Origin: Coralloluteibacterium thermophilum
GTDB taxonomy: Bacteria; Pseudomonadota; Gammaproteobacteria; Xanthomonadales; Xanthomonadaceae
Assembly (NCBI RefSeq): GCF_042654365.1
Contig: NZ_JBHSGG010000033.1
Location: forward strand, 1 to 64,000
DNA: 64,000 bases
Reading direction: 5' to 3'
The position numbers were made by a program, and so were the translations under genes. Below are positions 10,596 through 18,169 of this stretch, one piece after another. How positions within the stretch are numbered: the stretch's first letter is position 1; every line of letters starts with the position of its first letter. The notes beneath the pieces are model-generated. The model was not told where the DNA came from and made no database searches. It worked only from the letters and a program-made list of their open reading frames with translations.

Positions 10596-10672
10596 GGAGG
10601 CGGACGCCGCCTATCGGTCGTCGTCGCCCATGATCGGCTGCACCGCCCGGCCCCCGTGGCGCACGCGGACGG

Positions 10673-10678
10673 TAGAAT
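10673..10678 (+). promoter_or_regulatory. Possible -10 element (TAGAAT) of the SDR/efpL unit
   Basis: TAGAAT lies 30 nt before the ATG at 10709, in a stretch that separates the REP pair from the gene. No convincing -35 hexamer is seen, so this is only a plausible sigma-70 element. Confidence 0.35.
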
Positions 10679-10708
10679 CCGCGCCCCACCGTCCGACAGG
10701 AACCGCCC

Positions 10709-11479
10709 ATGCAGCTCGAAGCCGTCCGTGCCGTCATCACCGGAGGCGTCTCCGGCCTCGGTCTCGCCACCGCCGAGCACCTCGTCGCCCAGGGCGGACG
10801 CGTGGCGCTGTTCGACGTGAACGCCGAGAAGGGCGCGGCCGCGGTCGAGGCGCTCGGTGCCGACAAGGCGCGCTTCTTCGCGACCGACGTCACCGACGAG
10901 GCCGGCGTGGCCTCGAACGTCGCCGCCGCCAAGGACTTCCTCGGCGGGCTCAACGCCTGCGTCAACTGCGCCGGCATCATCGGCGCCGGCCGCGTCCTCG
11001 GACGCGAGGGCGCGATGCCGCTGTCCACCTTCAGCACCACGGTGATGGTCAACCTGGTCGGCAGCTTCAACGTCGCCAAGGCCTGCGCCGAGCACTTCCA
11101 GCACAACGAGCCCGGCGTCGACGGCGAGCGCGGCGTGGTCGTCAACACCGCGAGCGTGGCGGCCTTCGAGGGCCAGATCGGCCAGGCGGCCTACTCCGCG
11201 TCCAAGGCCGGCATCGTCGGCATGACCCTGCCGATGGCGCGCGAGTTCGCGCGCTTCGGGGTGCGCGTCATGACCGTGGCCCCGGGCATCTTCTGGACGC
11301 CGATGGTCGACGGCATGCCCGAGAACGTGCAGACCGCGCTGGCCGCCTCCATTCCGTTCCCTGCGCGCCTGGGCCGTCCGGAGGAGTTCGCGCGGACGGT
11401 GGCCTTCATCCTCGCCAACGGCTACCTCAACGGCGAGACCATCCGCCTCGACGGCGCCGTGCGCCTCCAGCCCAAGTAA
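10709..11479 (+). CDS. Short-chain dehydrogenase, 3-hydroxyacyl-CoA dehydrogenase type 2-like
   Basis: A 256-residue classical SDR. The Rossmann motif is TGGVSGLG near residue 10, the NAG-type motif appears as NCAGIIG, and the catalytic Ser, Tyr and Lys are in NTASVAAFEGQ and YSASKAG. The closest family by pattern is HSD17B10/type II 3-hydroxyacyl-CoA dehydrogenase, which oxidises 2-methyl-3-hydroxybutyryl-CoA in isoleucine breakdown and short hydroxyacyl-CoAs in beta-oxidation. That would fit a branched-chain catabolic region with the liu genes. It is followed 33 nt later by efpL. Confidence 0.85.
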   Translation: MQLEAVRAVITGGVSGLGLATAEHLVAQGGRVALFDVNAEKGAAAVEALGADKARFFATDVTDEAGVASNVAAAKDFLGGLNACVNCAGIIGAGRVLGREGAMPLSTFSTTVMVNLVGSFNVAKACAEHFQHNEPGVDGERGVVVNTASVAAFEGQIGQAAYSASKAGIVGMTLPMAREFARFGVRVMTVAPGIFWTPMVDGMPENVQTALAASIPFPARLGRPEEFARTVAFILANGYLNGETIRLDGAVRLQPK

Positions 11480-11512
11480 CCGACCCAGCCGAAGCACCGG
11501 ATCCCCGCACCC

Positions 11513-12076
11513 ATGAAAGCCTCCGAGATCAAGAAGGGCAACGTCGTCGAGCACAACGGCGGCGTCTACCAGGTCCGCGACATCGAGCGCAGCAGCCCGC
11601 AGGGCCGCGGCGGCAACGTGACCTTCCGCTTCACCCTCTACAGCGTGCCCGGCGGCACCAAGCTGGACCTGAGCCTGCGCGCCGAGGACGAGCTCCGGGA
11701 GATCGAGCTGAGCCGTCGTCAGGCCAACTTCTCCTACAAGGACGGCGATGCCTTCGTCTTCCTCGACGCGGAGGACTACACGCCCTACCAGCTGGACGCC
11801 GACGCGGTGGGCGAGGACGCCGGCTACATCACCGACGGCCTCGAAGGCTGCTACGTGCAGATCATCGACGACACGCCGGTCGCCCTGCAGCTGCCGCAGA
11901 CCGTCGCGCTGCAGGTGACCGACACCCCGCCGGAACTGAAGGGCGGCACCGCGACCAAGCGGCCGAAGCCGGCGACCCTCTCCACGGGCATCGAGATCAT
12001 GGTTCCCGAGTACATCACCAACGGCGAGACCATCCTGGTCAACACCACGACCGGCGAGTTCGCGGGTCGCGCCTGA
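11513..12076 (+). CDS. efpL: Elongation factor P-like protein EfpL (YeiP)
   Basis: A 187-residue three-domain EF-P paralogue that enters the ribosomal E site to relieve stalling. The N-domain tip reads SPQGRGGN, with Arg at the place where true EF-P has its modified Lys or Arg and with the longer loop typical of YeiP/EfpL. The C-terminal block GIEIMVPEYITNGE is the family signature. The start ATG at 11513 gives the expected length. It is probably co-transcribed with the SDR gene and converges on the Nudix gene. Confidence 0.92.
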   Translation: MKASEIKKGNVVEHNGGVYQVRDIERSSPQGRGGNVTFRFTLYSVPGGTKLDLSLRAEDELREIELSRRQANFSYKDGDAFVFLDAEDYTPYQLDADAVGEDAGYITDGLEGCYVQIIDDTPVALQLPQTVALQVTDTPPELKGGTATKRPKPATLSTGIEIMVPEYITNGETILVNTTTGEFAGRA

Positions 12077-12083
12077 GGAGCGC

Positions 12084-12138
12084 GAGGAGTGGGCAACGAG
12101 GGGACGCGTCGCGGCGCTGCACTCGTTTCTCACTCCTC
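12084..12138. repeat. Imperfect inverted repeat between convergent genes
   Basis: A 17-nt arm (12084-12100) matches the reverse complement of 12122-12138 at 15 of 17 positions. The arms are Ga-rich then Ct-rich (GAGGAGT and ACTCCTC cores). The right arm covers the stop codon of the Nudix gene. It resembles the fold-back arrays seen at other gene ends in this window, without a clear T-run. Confidence 0.55.
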
Positions 12139-12699
12139 TTCGTTCTCTCCTCGAACGCGCGCGAGGAACTTCTGCGCCATGCGCCGGATCGACGCATCCG
12201 CGCCCGGGTCGGCGGCGAGCGCTTCCACCGGGCGCCACGCCAGCGCCAGCGACTCCGCGTTCGCCTCGCATGCCTCGCCGGCGGTCGCGCGCACCACGTA
12301 GCGCACGTCGTAGTGCCAGTGCTCGGGTTCGTCGCCGCGGGCCGGGATGCGGTGGCGGTCGATGTCGAGGATCGGTCCCTCCAGGCGCAGGCCGTCCAGG
12401 CCGGATTCCTCCTCCGCCTCGCGCAGCGCCACGCGCTCGAGATCCGGATCGCCGTCGGCATGTCCCCCGAGCTGGAGCCAGCGGCCCAGCTTGCGATGGT
12501 GCATGAGCAGCACGCGGGCGCCGTCGGCGCTCACCACCCAGGCGGATCCGGTGAAGTGGCCGACCGCATGTTCGCGCCTGAAGACCTCGGCGGACGACGC
12601 AAGGAAACGCCGGAAGTCCTCGACCTGCAAGCGTTCTTCGGGATGGCGGCGCGCGTACTCGGCGAGCGCGGCGGCGAGCGGCAGGTGCTGTGGAGACAT
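12130..12699 (-). CDS. Nudix hydrolase
   Basis: A 189-residue protein with a helical N-terminus and a Nudix domain. The box GGHADGD...LREAEEESGL carries the catalytic REAEEES core (about residues 92-100). An aromatic-rich segment EHWHYDVRYVV follows. The substrate cannot be told; the GGHADGD form is common in Nudix enzymes with a phosphohydrolase role on nucleotide-like substrates. It converges with efpL, and its stop lies inside the inverted repeat at 12084-12138. Confidence 0.85.
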   Translation of the reverse strand: MSPQHLPLAAALAEYARRHPEERLQVEDFRRFLASSAEVFRREHAVGHFTGSAWVVSADGARVLLMHHRKLGRWLQLGGHADGDPDLERVALREAEEESGLDGLRLEGPILDIDRHRIPARGDEPEHWHYDVRYVVRATAGEACEANAESLALAWRPVEALAADPGADASIRRMAQKFLARVRGENEEE

Positions 12700-12862
12700 C
12701 GGGAGGCAGGTGCGGCAGGAACGACGCAGCGCAGCATACAGCCGTGTACCGCACCTTACGGCCTTGTGACCGTTTCCACGCTTGGGCTAAGGTCGGCCGG
12801 TTGCCTAACGCAACTTTCACGCTGCACTGCCAGCGCGGTCGTCACGCCAGCCGGGGAGCCCG

Positions 12863-14386
12863 ATGTTCAAGAACCTTCTCATCACCAAGCCGATCGAGGC
12901 GCAGCCGCACGTCGACGCCGGCGAGCCTGTCGAAGGCAGCCTGCACGGCGAGGTCGCGCTCAAGCGCACCCTCGGCGCCAAGCACCTGGTCATGCTGGGC
13001 CTCGGGGCGGTGATCGGCGCGGGCATCTTCGTCATCACCGGCACCGCCGCCGCCAACCACGCGGGCCCAGCCATCATGCTGAGCTTCGTGATCGCGGCCT
13101 TCGCCTGCGCCATGGCGGGCCTGTGCTACGCCGAGTTCGCCGCGATGATCCCGGCCTCGGGCTCCGCCTACAGCTACACCTACGCGACGCTCGGCGAGGC
13201 GCTGGCCTGGTTCGTGGGCTGGAGCCTGGTGCTGGAGTACCTGTTCGCGGCCTCGACGGTCGCGGTCGGCTGGTCGGGCTACACCGTCAGCTTTCTGGAG
13301 AGTTTCGGCGTCCACCTGCCAGCGGCGCTCACGCAGGCGCCCATCGACTTCTGCACGCACGAGGACGCCTCGGCGGGCCTGTGCGAGTTCGGCAGCTTCG
13401 TCACCACCGGCGCCCTGTTCAACCTGCCGGCGGTGCTGATCGTCGGTGCGGTCGGCGCGCTGTGCTACGTCGGCATCCGCCAGTCGGCCTCGGTCAACGC
13501 CATCGTGGTGTCCATCAAGGTCCTGGTGATCCTGCTTCTGATCGCCTTCGGCGCGTTCTACGTGAACGCCGAGAACTGGCTGCCGTTCATCCCGGAGAAC
13601 CAGGGCGGCGACCGCTTCGGCTGGGAGGGCGTCCTCCGCGGCGCCTCCATCGTGTTCTTCGCCTACATCGGCTTCGACGCGGTCTCGACCGCGGCGCAGG
13701 AGGTCAAGAACCCGCAGCGCGACATGCCCATCGGCATCCTCGGCTCGCTGGCGCTGTGCACCCTGCTCTACATCGCCGTGGCCGCGATCCTGACCGGCCT
13801 GGTGCCCTACACCGCCCTCGGCACGGCCAAGCCGGTGGCGACCGCGTTGGAGATGTACCCCAGCCTCGCCTGGCTCAAGACCTTCGTGGAGCTCGGCGCC
13901 ATCGCCGGCCTCACCACGGTGATCCTGGTCATGCTGATGGGCCAGCCGCGCATCTTCTACTCGATGGCGAAGGACGGCCTGCTGCCGAAGTTCTTCGCGG
14001 CCGTGCACGCCAAGTTTCAGACCCCGCACAAGGGCACCGTGCTGGTCGCCATCGTCGCCGCGATCATGGCCGGCGTGCTGCCGATCCAGCTGCTCGGCGA
14101 CGTGGTGTCGATGGGCACCCTGGTCGCCTTCGCCACCGTCTGCTTCGGCGTGATGGTGCTGCGCCGCACCCAGCCGAACCTGCACCGTCCGTTCCGCGTG
14201 CCGGCGGTGTATGTCGTGGGCAGCCTCGGCGTGGCGGCCTGCCTGGGCCTGGTCGCGATCATGCCGATGCTCAACTGGATCGTGCTGGTCTGCTGGACCC
14301 TGATCGGCTTCGCCATCTACTTCTCCTACGGCTACAAGCGCAGCAAGCTGCGCCTGGCCGGGCGGACGTCCCGCGACGTGGGCTGA
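12863..14386 (+). CDS. Amino acid permease, APC superfamily (cationic amino acid transporter-like)
   Basis: A 507-residue inner-membrane transporter with about 12-14 hydrophobic segments. TM1 begins with the APC signature GAVIGAGIFVITGTAA near residue 50, followed by GLCYAEFAAMIPASGSAYSY and the mid-protein block FFAYIGFDAVSTAAQEVKNP. This matches the CAT/YfnA branch that takes up basic or branched amino acids in exchange with protons; the exact substrate is unknown. It is a single-gene unit with a strong terminator 18 nt past its stop. Confidence 0.9.
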   Translation: MFKNLLITKPIEAQPHVDAGEPVEGSLHGEVALKRTLGAKHLVMLGLGAVIGAGIFVITGTAAANHAGPAIMLSFVIAAFACAMAGLCYAEFAAMIPASGSAYSYTYATLGEALAWFVGWSLVLEYLFAASTVAVGWSGYTVSFLESFGVHLPAALTQAPIDFCTHEDASAGLCEFGSFVTTGALFNLPAVLIVGAVGALCYVGIRQSASVNAIVVSIKVLVILLLIAFGAFYVNAENWLPFIPENQGGDRFGWEGVLRGASIVFFAYIGFDAVSTAAQEVKNPQRDMPIGILGSLALCTLLYIAVAAILTGLVPYTALGTAKPVATALEMYPSLAWLKTFVELGAIAGLTTVILVMLMGQPRIFYSMAKDGLLPKFFAAVHAKFQTPHKGTVLVAIVAAIMAGVLPIQLLGDVVSMGTLVAFATVCFGVMVLRRTQPNLHRPFRVPAVYVVGSLGVAACLGLVAIMPMLNWIVLVCWTLIGFAIYFSYGYKRSKLRLAGRTSRDVG

Positions 14387-14404
14387 TCCCGCGGGGAATG
14401 GACA

Positions 14405-14440
14405 CGACGACGGCGCGGACATCCGCGCCGTCGTCGTTTT
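14405..14440 (+). terminator. Rho-independent terminator of the permease gene
   Basis: A perfect 14-bp stem (14405-14418 with 14423-14436) with loop ACAT is followed by TTTT. Confidence 0.88.
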
Positions 14441-14493
14441 CGGACCGGGAGCGACCAGGAAAGCGATTGCGCCTTCCGCGCCTGCACCGGCGC

Positions 14494-14578
14494 GACGGGC
14501 ACGGGGCACGGGGGCACAGGACATGGGGGCACGCTGTGCTGCGCCCTAAGCCCTAAGCCCTAAGCCCTAAGCCCCAAA
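14494..14578. repeat. Heptamer array: G-rich arm followed by CCCTAAG tandem repeats
   Basis: The left part (14494-14533) is a run of seven-base units of the type GGGCACG or GGGGCAC. The right part has four exact CCCTAAG units (14544-14571) and a variant CCCCAAA. The change from G-rich to C-rich on one strand recurs at other sites in the window. The array separates the permease terminator from the rmuC end. Confidence 0.75.
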
Positions 14579-14585
14579 TTCCACC

Positions 14586-14667
14586 TCAACGCTCGAAGCG
14601 CTCCAGGTCCGCGGGGCCGAGTTCGCGGACCAGGCGGAAGCCGACGTCGTCGAAGCCGTGCGGCACG
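14586..14667 (-). pseudogene. Possible C-terminal remnant of a formylglycine-generating-enzyme-type gene
   Basis: Just past the rmuC stop another minus-strand frame encodes about 26 residues ending in a stop at 14588-14586. It includes HGFDDVGFRLVREL, which resembles the C-terminal strand of FGE-sulfatase/SUMF1 domains (GFR-V-R). No start or upstream domain exists, so at most this is the scar of a deleted gene. A chance match is possible. Confidence 0.25.
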
Positions 14668-16143
14668 TCAGCTTTGCCCGTCCCTGCTTTCGTCGCCGTC
14701 GTCGGGGTCCACGCCCAGGGCCTCGACGCCGAGCAGGTCCCGGGCGGACTCGACCGGCACCGCCTCCACGCCGCGCAGCCGGCGCTCGATGGCGCGCGTG
14801 CGCACGCCCGCGCTCTCGATGGAGTTGGTGGCGGCGGCGAGCTGCTTCTTCACCTTGTCGAGCACGCCGCCGAACTTGCCGAACTCGGTCCGGACCGCGC
14901 CCAGCACCTGCCAGACCTCGCTCGACCGCTTCTCGATGGCCAGGGTGCGGAAGCCCATGCGCAGGCTGTTGAGGATGGCCGCCAGCGTGGTCGGCCCGGC
15001 CACCACCACGCGGTGCTCGCGCTGGAGGCTCTCGATCAGGCCCGGACGGCGCAGCACCTCCGCGTAGAGGCCCTCGGTGGGCAGGAACAGCAGGGCGAAG
15101 TCGGTGGTGTGCGGCGGCTCGACGTACTTGGCGGCGATGGACCTGGCCTCCTCGCGCACGCGCCGTTCGAGCGCCGCGGCGGCGGCCGCGACCGCCTCGG
15201 CATTGGCGGCGTCCTGGGCCTCGAGCAGGCGCTCGTAGTCCTCGCGCGGGAACTTCGCATCGATCGGCAGCCAGCACGGCGCGTCGCCGTCGCCGGCCTC
15301 GCCCTGCCCCGGGAGCCGGATGGCGTACTCGACGCGCTCGCCCGAGCCCGGTCGCGGCGCCACGTTGGCGGCGTACTGGTCCGGCGTGAGCACGTGCTCC
15401 AGCACGCTGCCGAGCTGCACCTCGCCCCAGATGCCGCGGGTCTTGACGTTGGTCAGCACGCGCTTGAGGTCGCCGACGCCGGTGGCCAGCGCCTGCATCT
15501 CGCCGAGGCCCTGGTGGACCTGCCGGAGCTGTTCGGAGACGACCCGGAAGGACTCGCCCAGCCGCGCCTCCAGCGTGGACTGCAGCTTCTCGTCCACGGT
15601 CTGCCGCATCGACTCCAGCTTGGCGGCATTGTCCTGCTGGATGTCCTTCAGCCGCGCCTCGAGCGTCGCGCGCACCTCGGCGAGCCGCCGCTCGGTGCCC
15701 TCGCCCAGCCTGTCGAAGCGCGTCTGCAGCGTCTCGCCGAAGCGCCCCAGGGTCTGCGCCGCCTCGGCGCGCCCGGCCTGCGCGTCGCGCGTGAGGGTCT
15801 GCCGCAGTCCTTCCAGGCCGCCCTCGGTGCGTTCGGTGAACTGTCCCAGCCGTTGGTCGAAACCCTCCAGTCGCGCGCCCAGCTGGGCGGTGAGCTGCTC
15901 GAACTGGCGCTGCAGCTGGCCCTCGAACCGCGCCAGCTCGCCCTGAAGGTCGGCGCGGGCCTGGCGCTGCTCCTCCCGGAGGGTGCGCTCCAGCCGCTCG
16001 CCATCGCCCTTGAGCGCGTCCAGGCGGGCCAGCAGCGCGGGATCGGCCGGTGCCGGCCGCCGCCGCAGCTGCAGCGCGGCCAGGACCGCGACCGCGAGGC
16101 CCAGCAGCAGGCAGAGAACCAGGAGGAGGGAGACGTCGGGCAT
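14668..16143 (-). CDS. rmuC: DNA recombination protein RmuC
   Basis: A 491-residue protein. A single N-terminal membrane segment (about residues 5-25) is followed by a long coiled coil (about 40-210) and the RmuC nuclease-like domain. The domain shows NVKTRGIWGEVQLGSVLE, WLPIDAKFP, DFALLFLPTEGLYAE and LRMGFRTLAIEKRS. RmuC limits inversions and other rearrangements between short repeats. The start ATG at 16143 leads directly into the membrane anchor. It is transcribed divergently from mtnB. Confidence 0.94.
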   Translation of the reverse strand: MPDVSLLLVLCLLLGLAVAVLAALQLRRRPAPADPALLARLDALKGDGERLERTLREEQRQARADLQGELARFEGQLQRQFEQLTAQLGARLEGFDQRLGQFTERTEGGLEGLRQTLTRDAQAGRAEAAQTLGRFGETLQTRFDRLGEGTERRLAEVRATLEARLKDIQQDNAAKLESMRQTVDEKLQSTLEARLGESFRVVSEQLRQVHQGLGEMQALATGVGDLKRVLTNVKTRGIWGEVQLGSVLEHVLTPDQYAANVAPRPGSGERVEYAIRLPGQGEAGDGDAPCWLPIDAKFPREDYERLLEAQDAANAEAVAAAAAALERRVREEARSIAAKYVEPPHTTDFALLFLPTEGLYAEVLRRPGLIESLQREHRVVVAGPTTLAAILNSLRMGFRTLAIEKRSSEVWQVLGAVRTEFGKFGGVLDKVKKQLAAATNSIESAGVRTRAIERRLRGVEAVPVESARDLLGVEALGVDPDDGDESRDGQS

Positions 16144-16253
16144 GGCGGGAACGGGTCGGGAGCCGGACAGAACAGTCTACGCGCGGCCGTCTCATCCCCT
16201 GCGACCGGGACGAAGCATTGCGCGTCCCGACGCCATGCGCACCGGCGCGCCGG

Positions 16254-16259
16254 TACACT
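16254..16259 (+). promoter_or_regulatory. Putative -10 element (TACACT) very close to the mtnB start
   Basis: TACACT ends 7 nt before the mtnB ATG. If it is the real -10 box, transcription would begin at or one base before the A of the ATG, giving a leaderless mRNA. No Shine-Dalgarno is present in the short gap. No good -35 hexamer was found. Confidence 0.4.
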
Positions 16260-16266
16260 GCGCGGC

Positions 16267-16896
16267 ATGTCATCCCTCCCCTATTCCAAGGCCGCCTTCG
16301 ACGAGGCGGCGCGCGCCCTCATCGCCACCACGGCGGAGCTGGCCGCGCTCGGCTGGACGCCGGCCACCAGCAGCAACTTCTCGCTGCGCCTCGACGACCG
16401 CCACGCCATCATCACCGCGTCCGGACGCGACAAGGGCCGCCTGACCGAGGACGACTTCCTCGTGGTGGACCATGCCGGCGCGCCCGTCGCCACCGCGCTC
16501 AGGCCCTCGGCCGAGACCCTCCTGCACACCCAGCTCTATGCGCGCGGCGCCGCCGGCTGCGTGCTGCACACGCACTCGCGCACCCAGACCGTCGCCTCGC
16601 GGCTGTTCGCCTCGGCGGGCGCGTTGCGCATCGAGGGCTACGAACTGCTCAAGGCCTTCAGCGGCAACAGCACCCACGAGACGGCGATCGAGATCCCGGT
16701 GCTGCCCAACACCCAGGACATGACGGTCCTGGCCGCCCAGGTCGAGCCGCTGCTCGACGCCGGCCCGCTGTGGGGCTACCTGATCGACGGCCACGGGCTC
16801 TATGCCTGGGGTCGCGACATCGCCGAGGCGCGCCGCCACCTCGACGCCTTCGAATTCCTGCTCGCCTGCGAGCTCGACCTGAGGAGACTCTCATGA
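16267..16896 (+). CDS. mtnB: Methylthioribulose-1-phosphate dehydratase
   Basis: A 209-residue class II aldolase-family zinc enzyme of methionine salvage. It converts methylthioribulose-1-phosphate to 2,3-diketo-5-methylthiopentyl-1-phosphate. Visible are TPATSSNFSLR, the ASGRDKG phosphate-binding loop, the zinc histidines in HTHSRTQT, and a third His in IDGHGLYAWG. Its stop overlaps the mtnD start (ATGA), so the mtn genes are coupled. Confidence 0.95.
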   Translation: MSSLPYSKAAFDEAARALIATTAELAALGWTPATSSNFSLRLDDRHAIITASGRDKGRLTEDDFLVVDHAGAPVATALRPSAETLLHTQLYARGAAGCVLHTHSRTQTVASRLFASAGALRIEGYELLKAFSGNSTHETAIEIPVLPNTQDMTVLAAQVEPLLDAGPLWGYLIDGHGLYAWGRDIAEARRHLDAFEFLLACELDLRRLS

Positions 16897-17447
16897 GCCG
16901 TCTTCGCATCTTCGCCAACGACAACCCCGCCACGCCCGAACTGGACACCTCCGACCACGCCGTCATGGCGGAGGAGCTGAAGAAGATCGGGGTGCGCTTC
17001 GAGCAGTGGAAGGCCTCGCAGCCGGTGAAGGCCGGGGCCAGCCAGGAGGAGGTGCTGGCCGCCTACCGCGCCGACATCGATCGCCTGGTCGCCGAGAACG
17101 GCTTCAAGTCCGTCGACGTGGTCAGCATCGCTCCGGACAACCCGCAGCGCGAGGCCATGCGCGGCAAGTTCCTCGACGAGCACTTCCACAAGGAGGACGA
17201 GGTGCGGTTCTTCGTCGACGGCTCCGGCCTGTTCACCCTGCACGTCGACGGCAAGGTCTACGAGGTGGAGTGCGTCAAGGACGACCTGATCGCCGTGCCG
17301 GACGGCACCCGCCACTGGTTCGACATGGGGCCGGAGCCGTCCTTCGTGGCGATCCGCTTCTTCACCGAGCCGGACGGCTGGGTCGGCCACTTCACCGGTA
17401 CCGACATCGCGCAGAAGTTCCCGCGCTACGAGCGCGGCGCCCGATGA
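16893..17447 (+). CDS. mtnD: Acireductone dioxygenase
   Basis: A 184-residue cupin of methionine salvage that oxidises acireductone to formate and the methionine precursor 2-keto-4-methylthiobutyrate (Fe form). Metal ligands are in the HFHKEDEVRFF block (His, His, Glu) and in GTRHWFDMG (second His). The start overlaps the mtnB stop and its own stop overlaps mtnC (both ATGA). Length and motifs are standard. Confidence 0.95.
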   Translation: MSRLRIFANDNPATPELDTSDHAVMAEELKKIGVRFEQWKASQPVKAGASQEEVLAAYRADIDRLVAENGFKSVDVVSIAPDNPQREAMRGKFLDEHFHKEDEVRFFVDGSGLFTLHVDGKVYEVECVKDDLIAVPDGTRHWFDMGPEPSFVAIRFFTEPDGWVGHFTGTDIAQKFPRYERGAR

Positions 17448-18169
17448 GCGGCGGCAAGCGCACCATCCTCACCGACGTCGAGGGCACGACCAGCTCGATC
17501 GCCTTCGTCAAGGACGTGCTGTTCCCGTACGCGCGGCAGGCGCTGCCGGCCTTCGTGCGCGCCCGCGGCAAGGATCCGGAGGTCCGGCGCTGGCTCGACA
17601 TGGCGGCGACGGACGCCGGCGGCCTGTGCAGCGACAACGTGCTGGTCGAGGTGCTGCAGGGCTGGATCGACGACGACCGCAAGCACACCGCGCTCAAGGC
17701 CCTGCAGGGGCTGATCTGGCGCGAGGGCTACGCCAGCGGCGCCTACGTGGCCCACGTCTACGACGATGCGGCGCACAAGCTGCGCGAGTGGCATGCCGCC
17801 GGGCATCCGCTGCACGTGTACTCGTCCGGTTCGGTCGAGGCCCAGCGGCTGTTCTTCGCGCACACCGCGGCAGGCGACCTGTCCGCGCTGTTCGGCCACC
17901 ACTTCGACACCGCCATCGGCGGAAAGCGCGAGCCGGCGAGCTATGCGGCCATCGTCGAGACGCTGGGCGTGCCGACGGAGACCGTGACCTTCCTGTCCGA
18001 CGTGGTCGAGGAACTGGACGCCGCGCGCGAAGCCGGGTTGGAGACCGTCCTGGTGGACCGTCGCGAGGACTATCCCGAACCGCGCGAGGGCACGGCGACC
18101 CACGGCCACCACCGCGTCGAGAGCTTCGCGGAGATCGATCCCAACGTGACGGTGCCCGACCCCGCGTGA
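17444..18169 (+). CDS. mtnC: Acireductone synthase (enolase-phosphatase E1)
   Basis: A 241-residue HAD-superfamily enzyme that enolises and dephosphorylates diketomethylthiopentyl phosphate. HAD motif I reads ILTDVEGTTSSIAFVKDVLFP near residue 9, the VYSSGSVEAQ block is motif II, and FLSDVVEELDAA supplies the C-terminal acidic pair. It lies between mtnD and the C13 peptidase gene with 4-nt overlaps on both sides. Confidence 0.95.
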   Translation: MSGGKRTILTDVEGTTSSIAFVKDVLFPYARQALPAFVRARGKDPEVRRWLDMAATDAGGLCSDNVLVEVLQGWIDDDRKHTALKALQGLIWREGYASGAYVAHVYDDAAHKLREWHAAGHPLHVYSSGSVEAQRLFFAHTAAGDLSALFGHHFDTAIGGKREPASYAAIVETLGVPTETVTFLSDVVEELDAAREAGLETVLVDRREDYPEPREGTATHGHHRVESFAEIDPNVTVPDPA

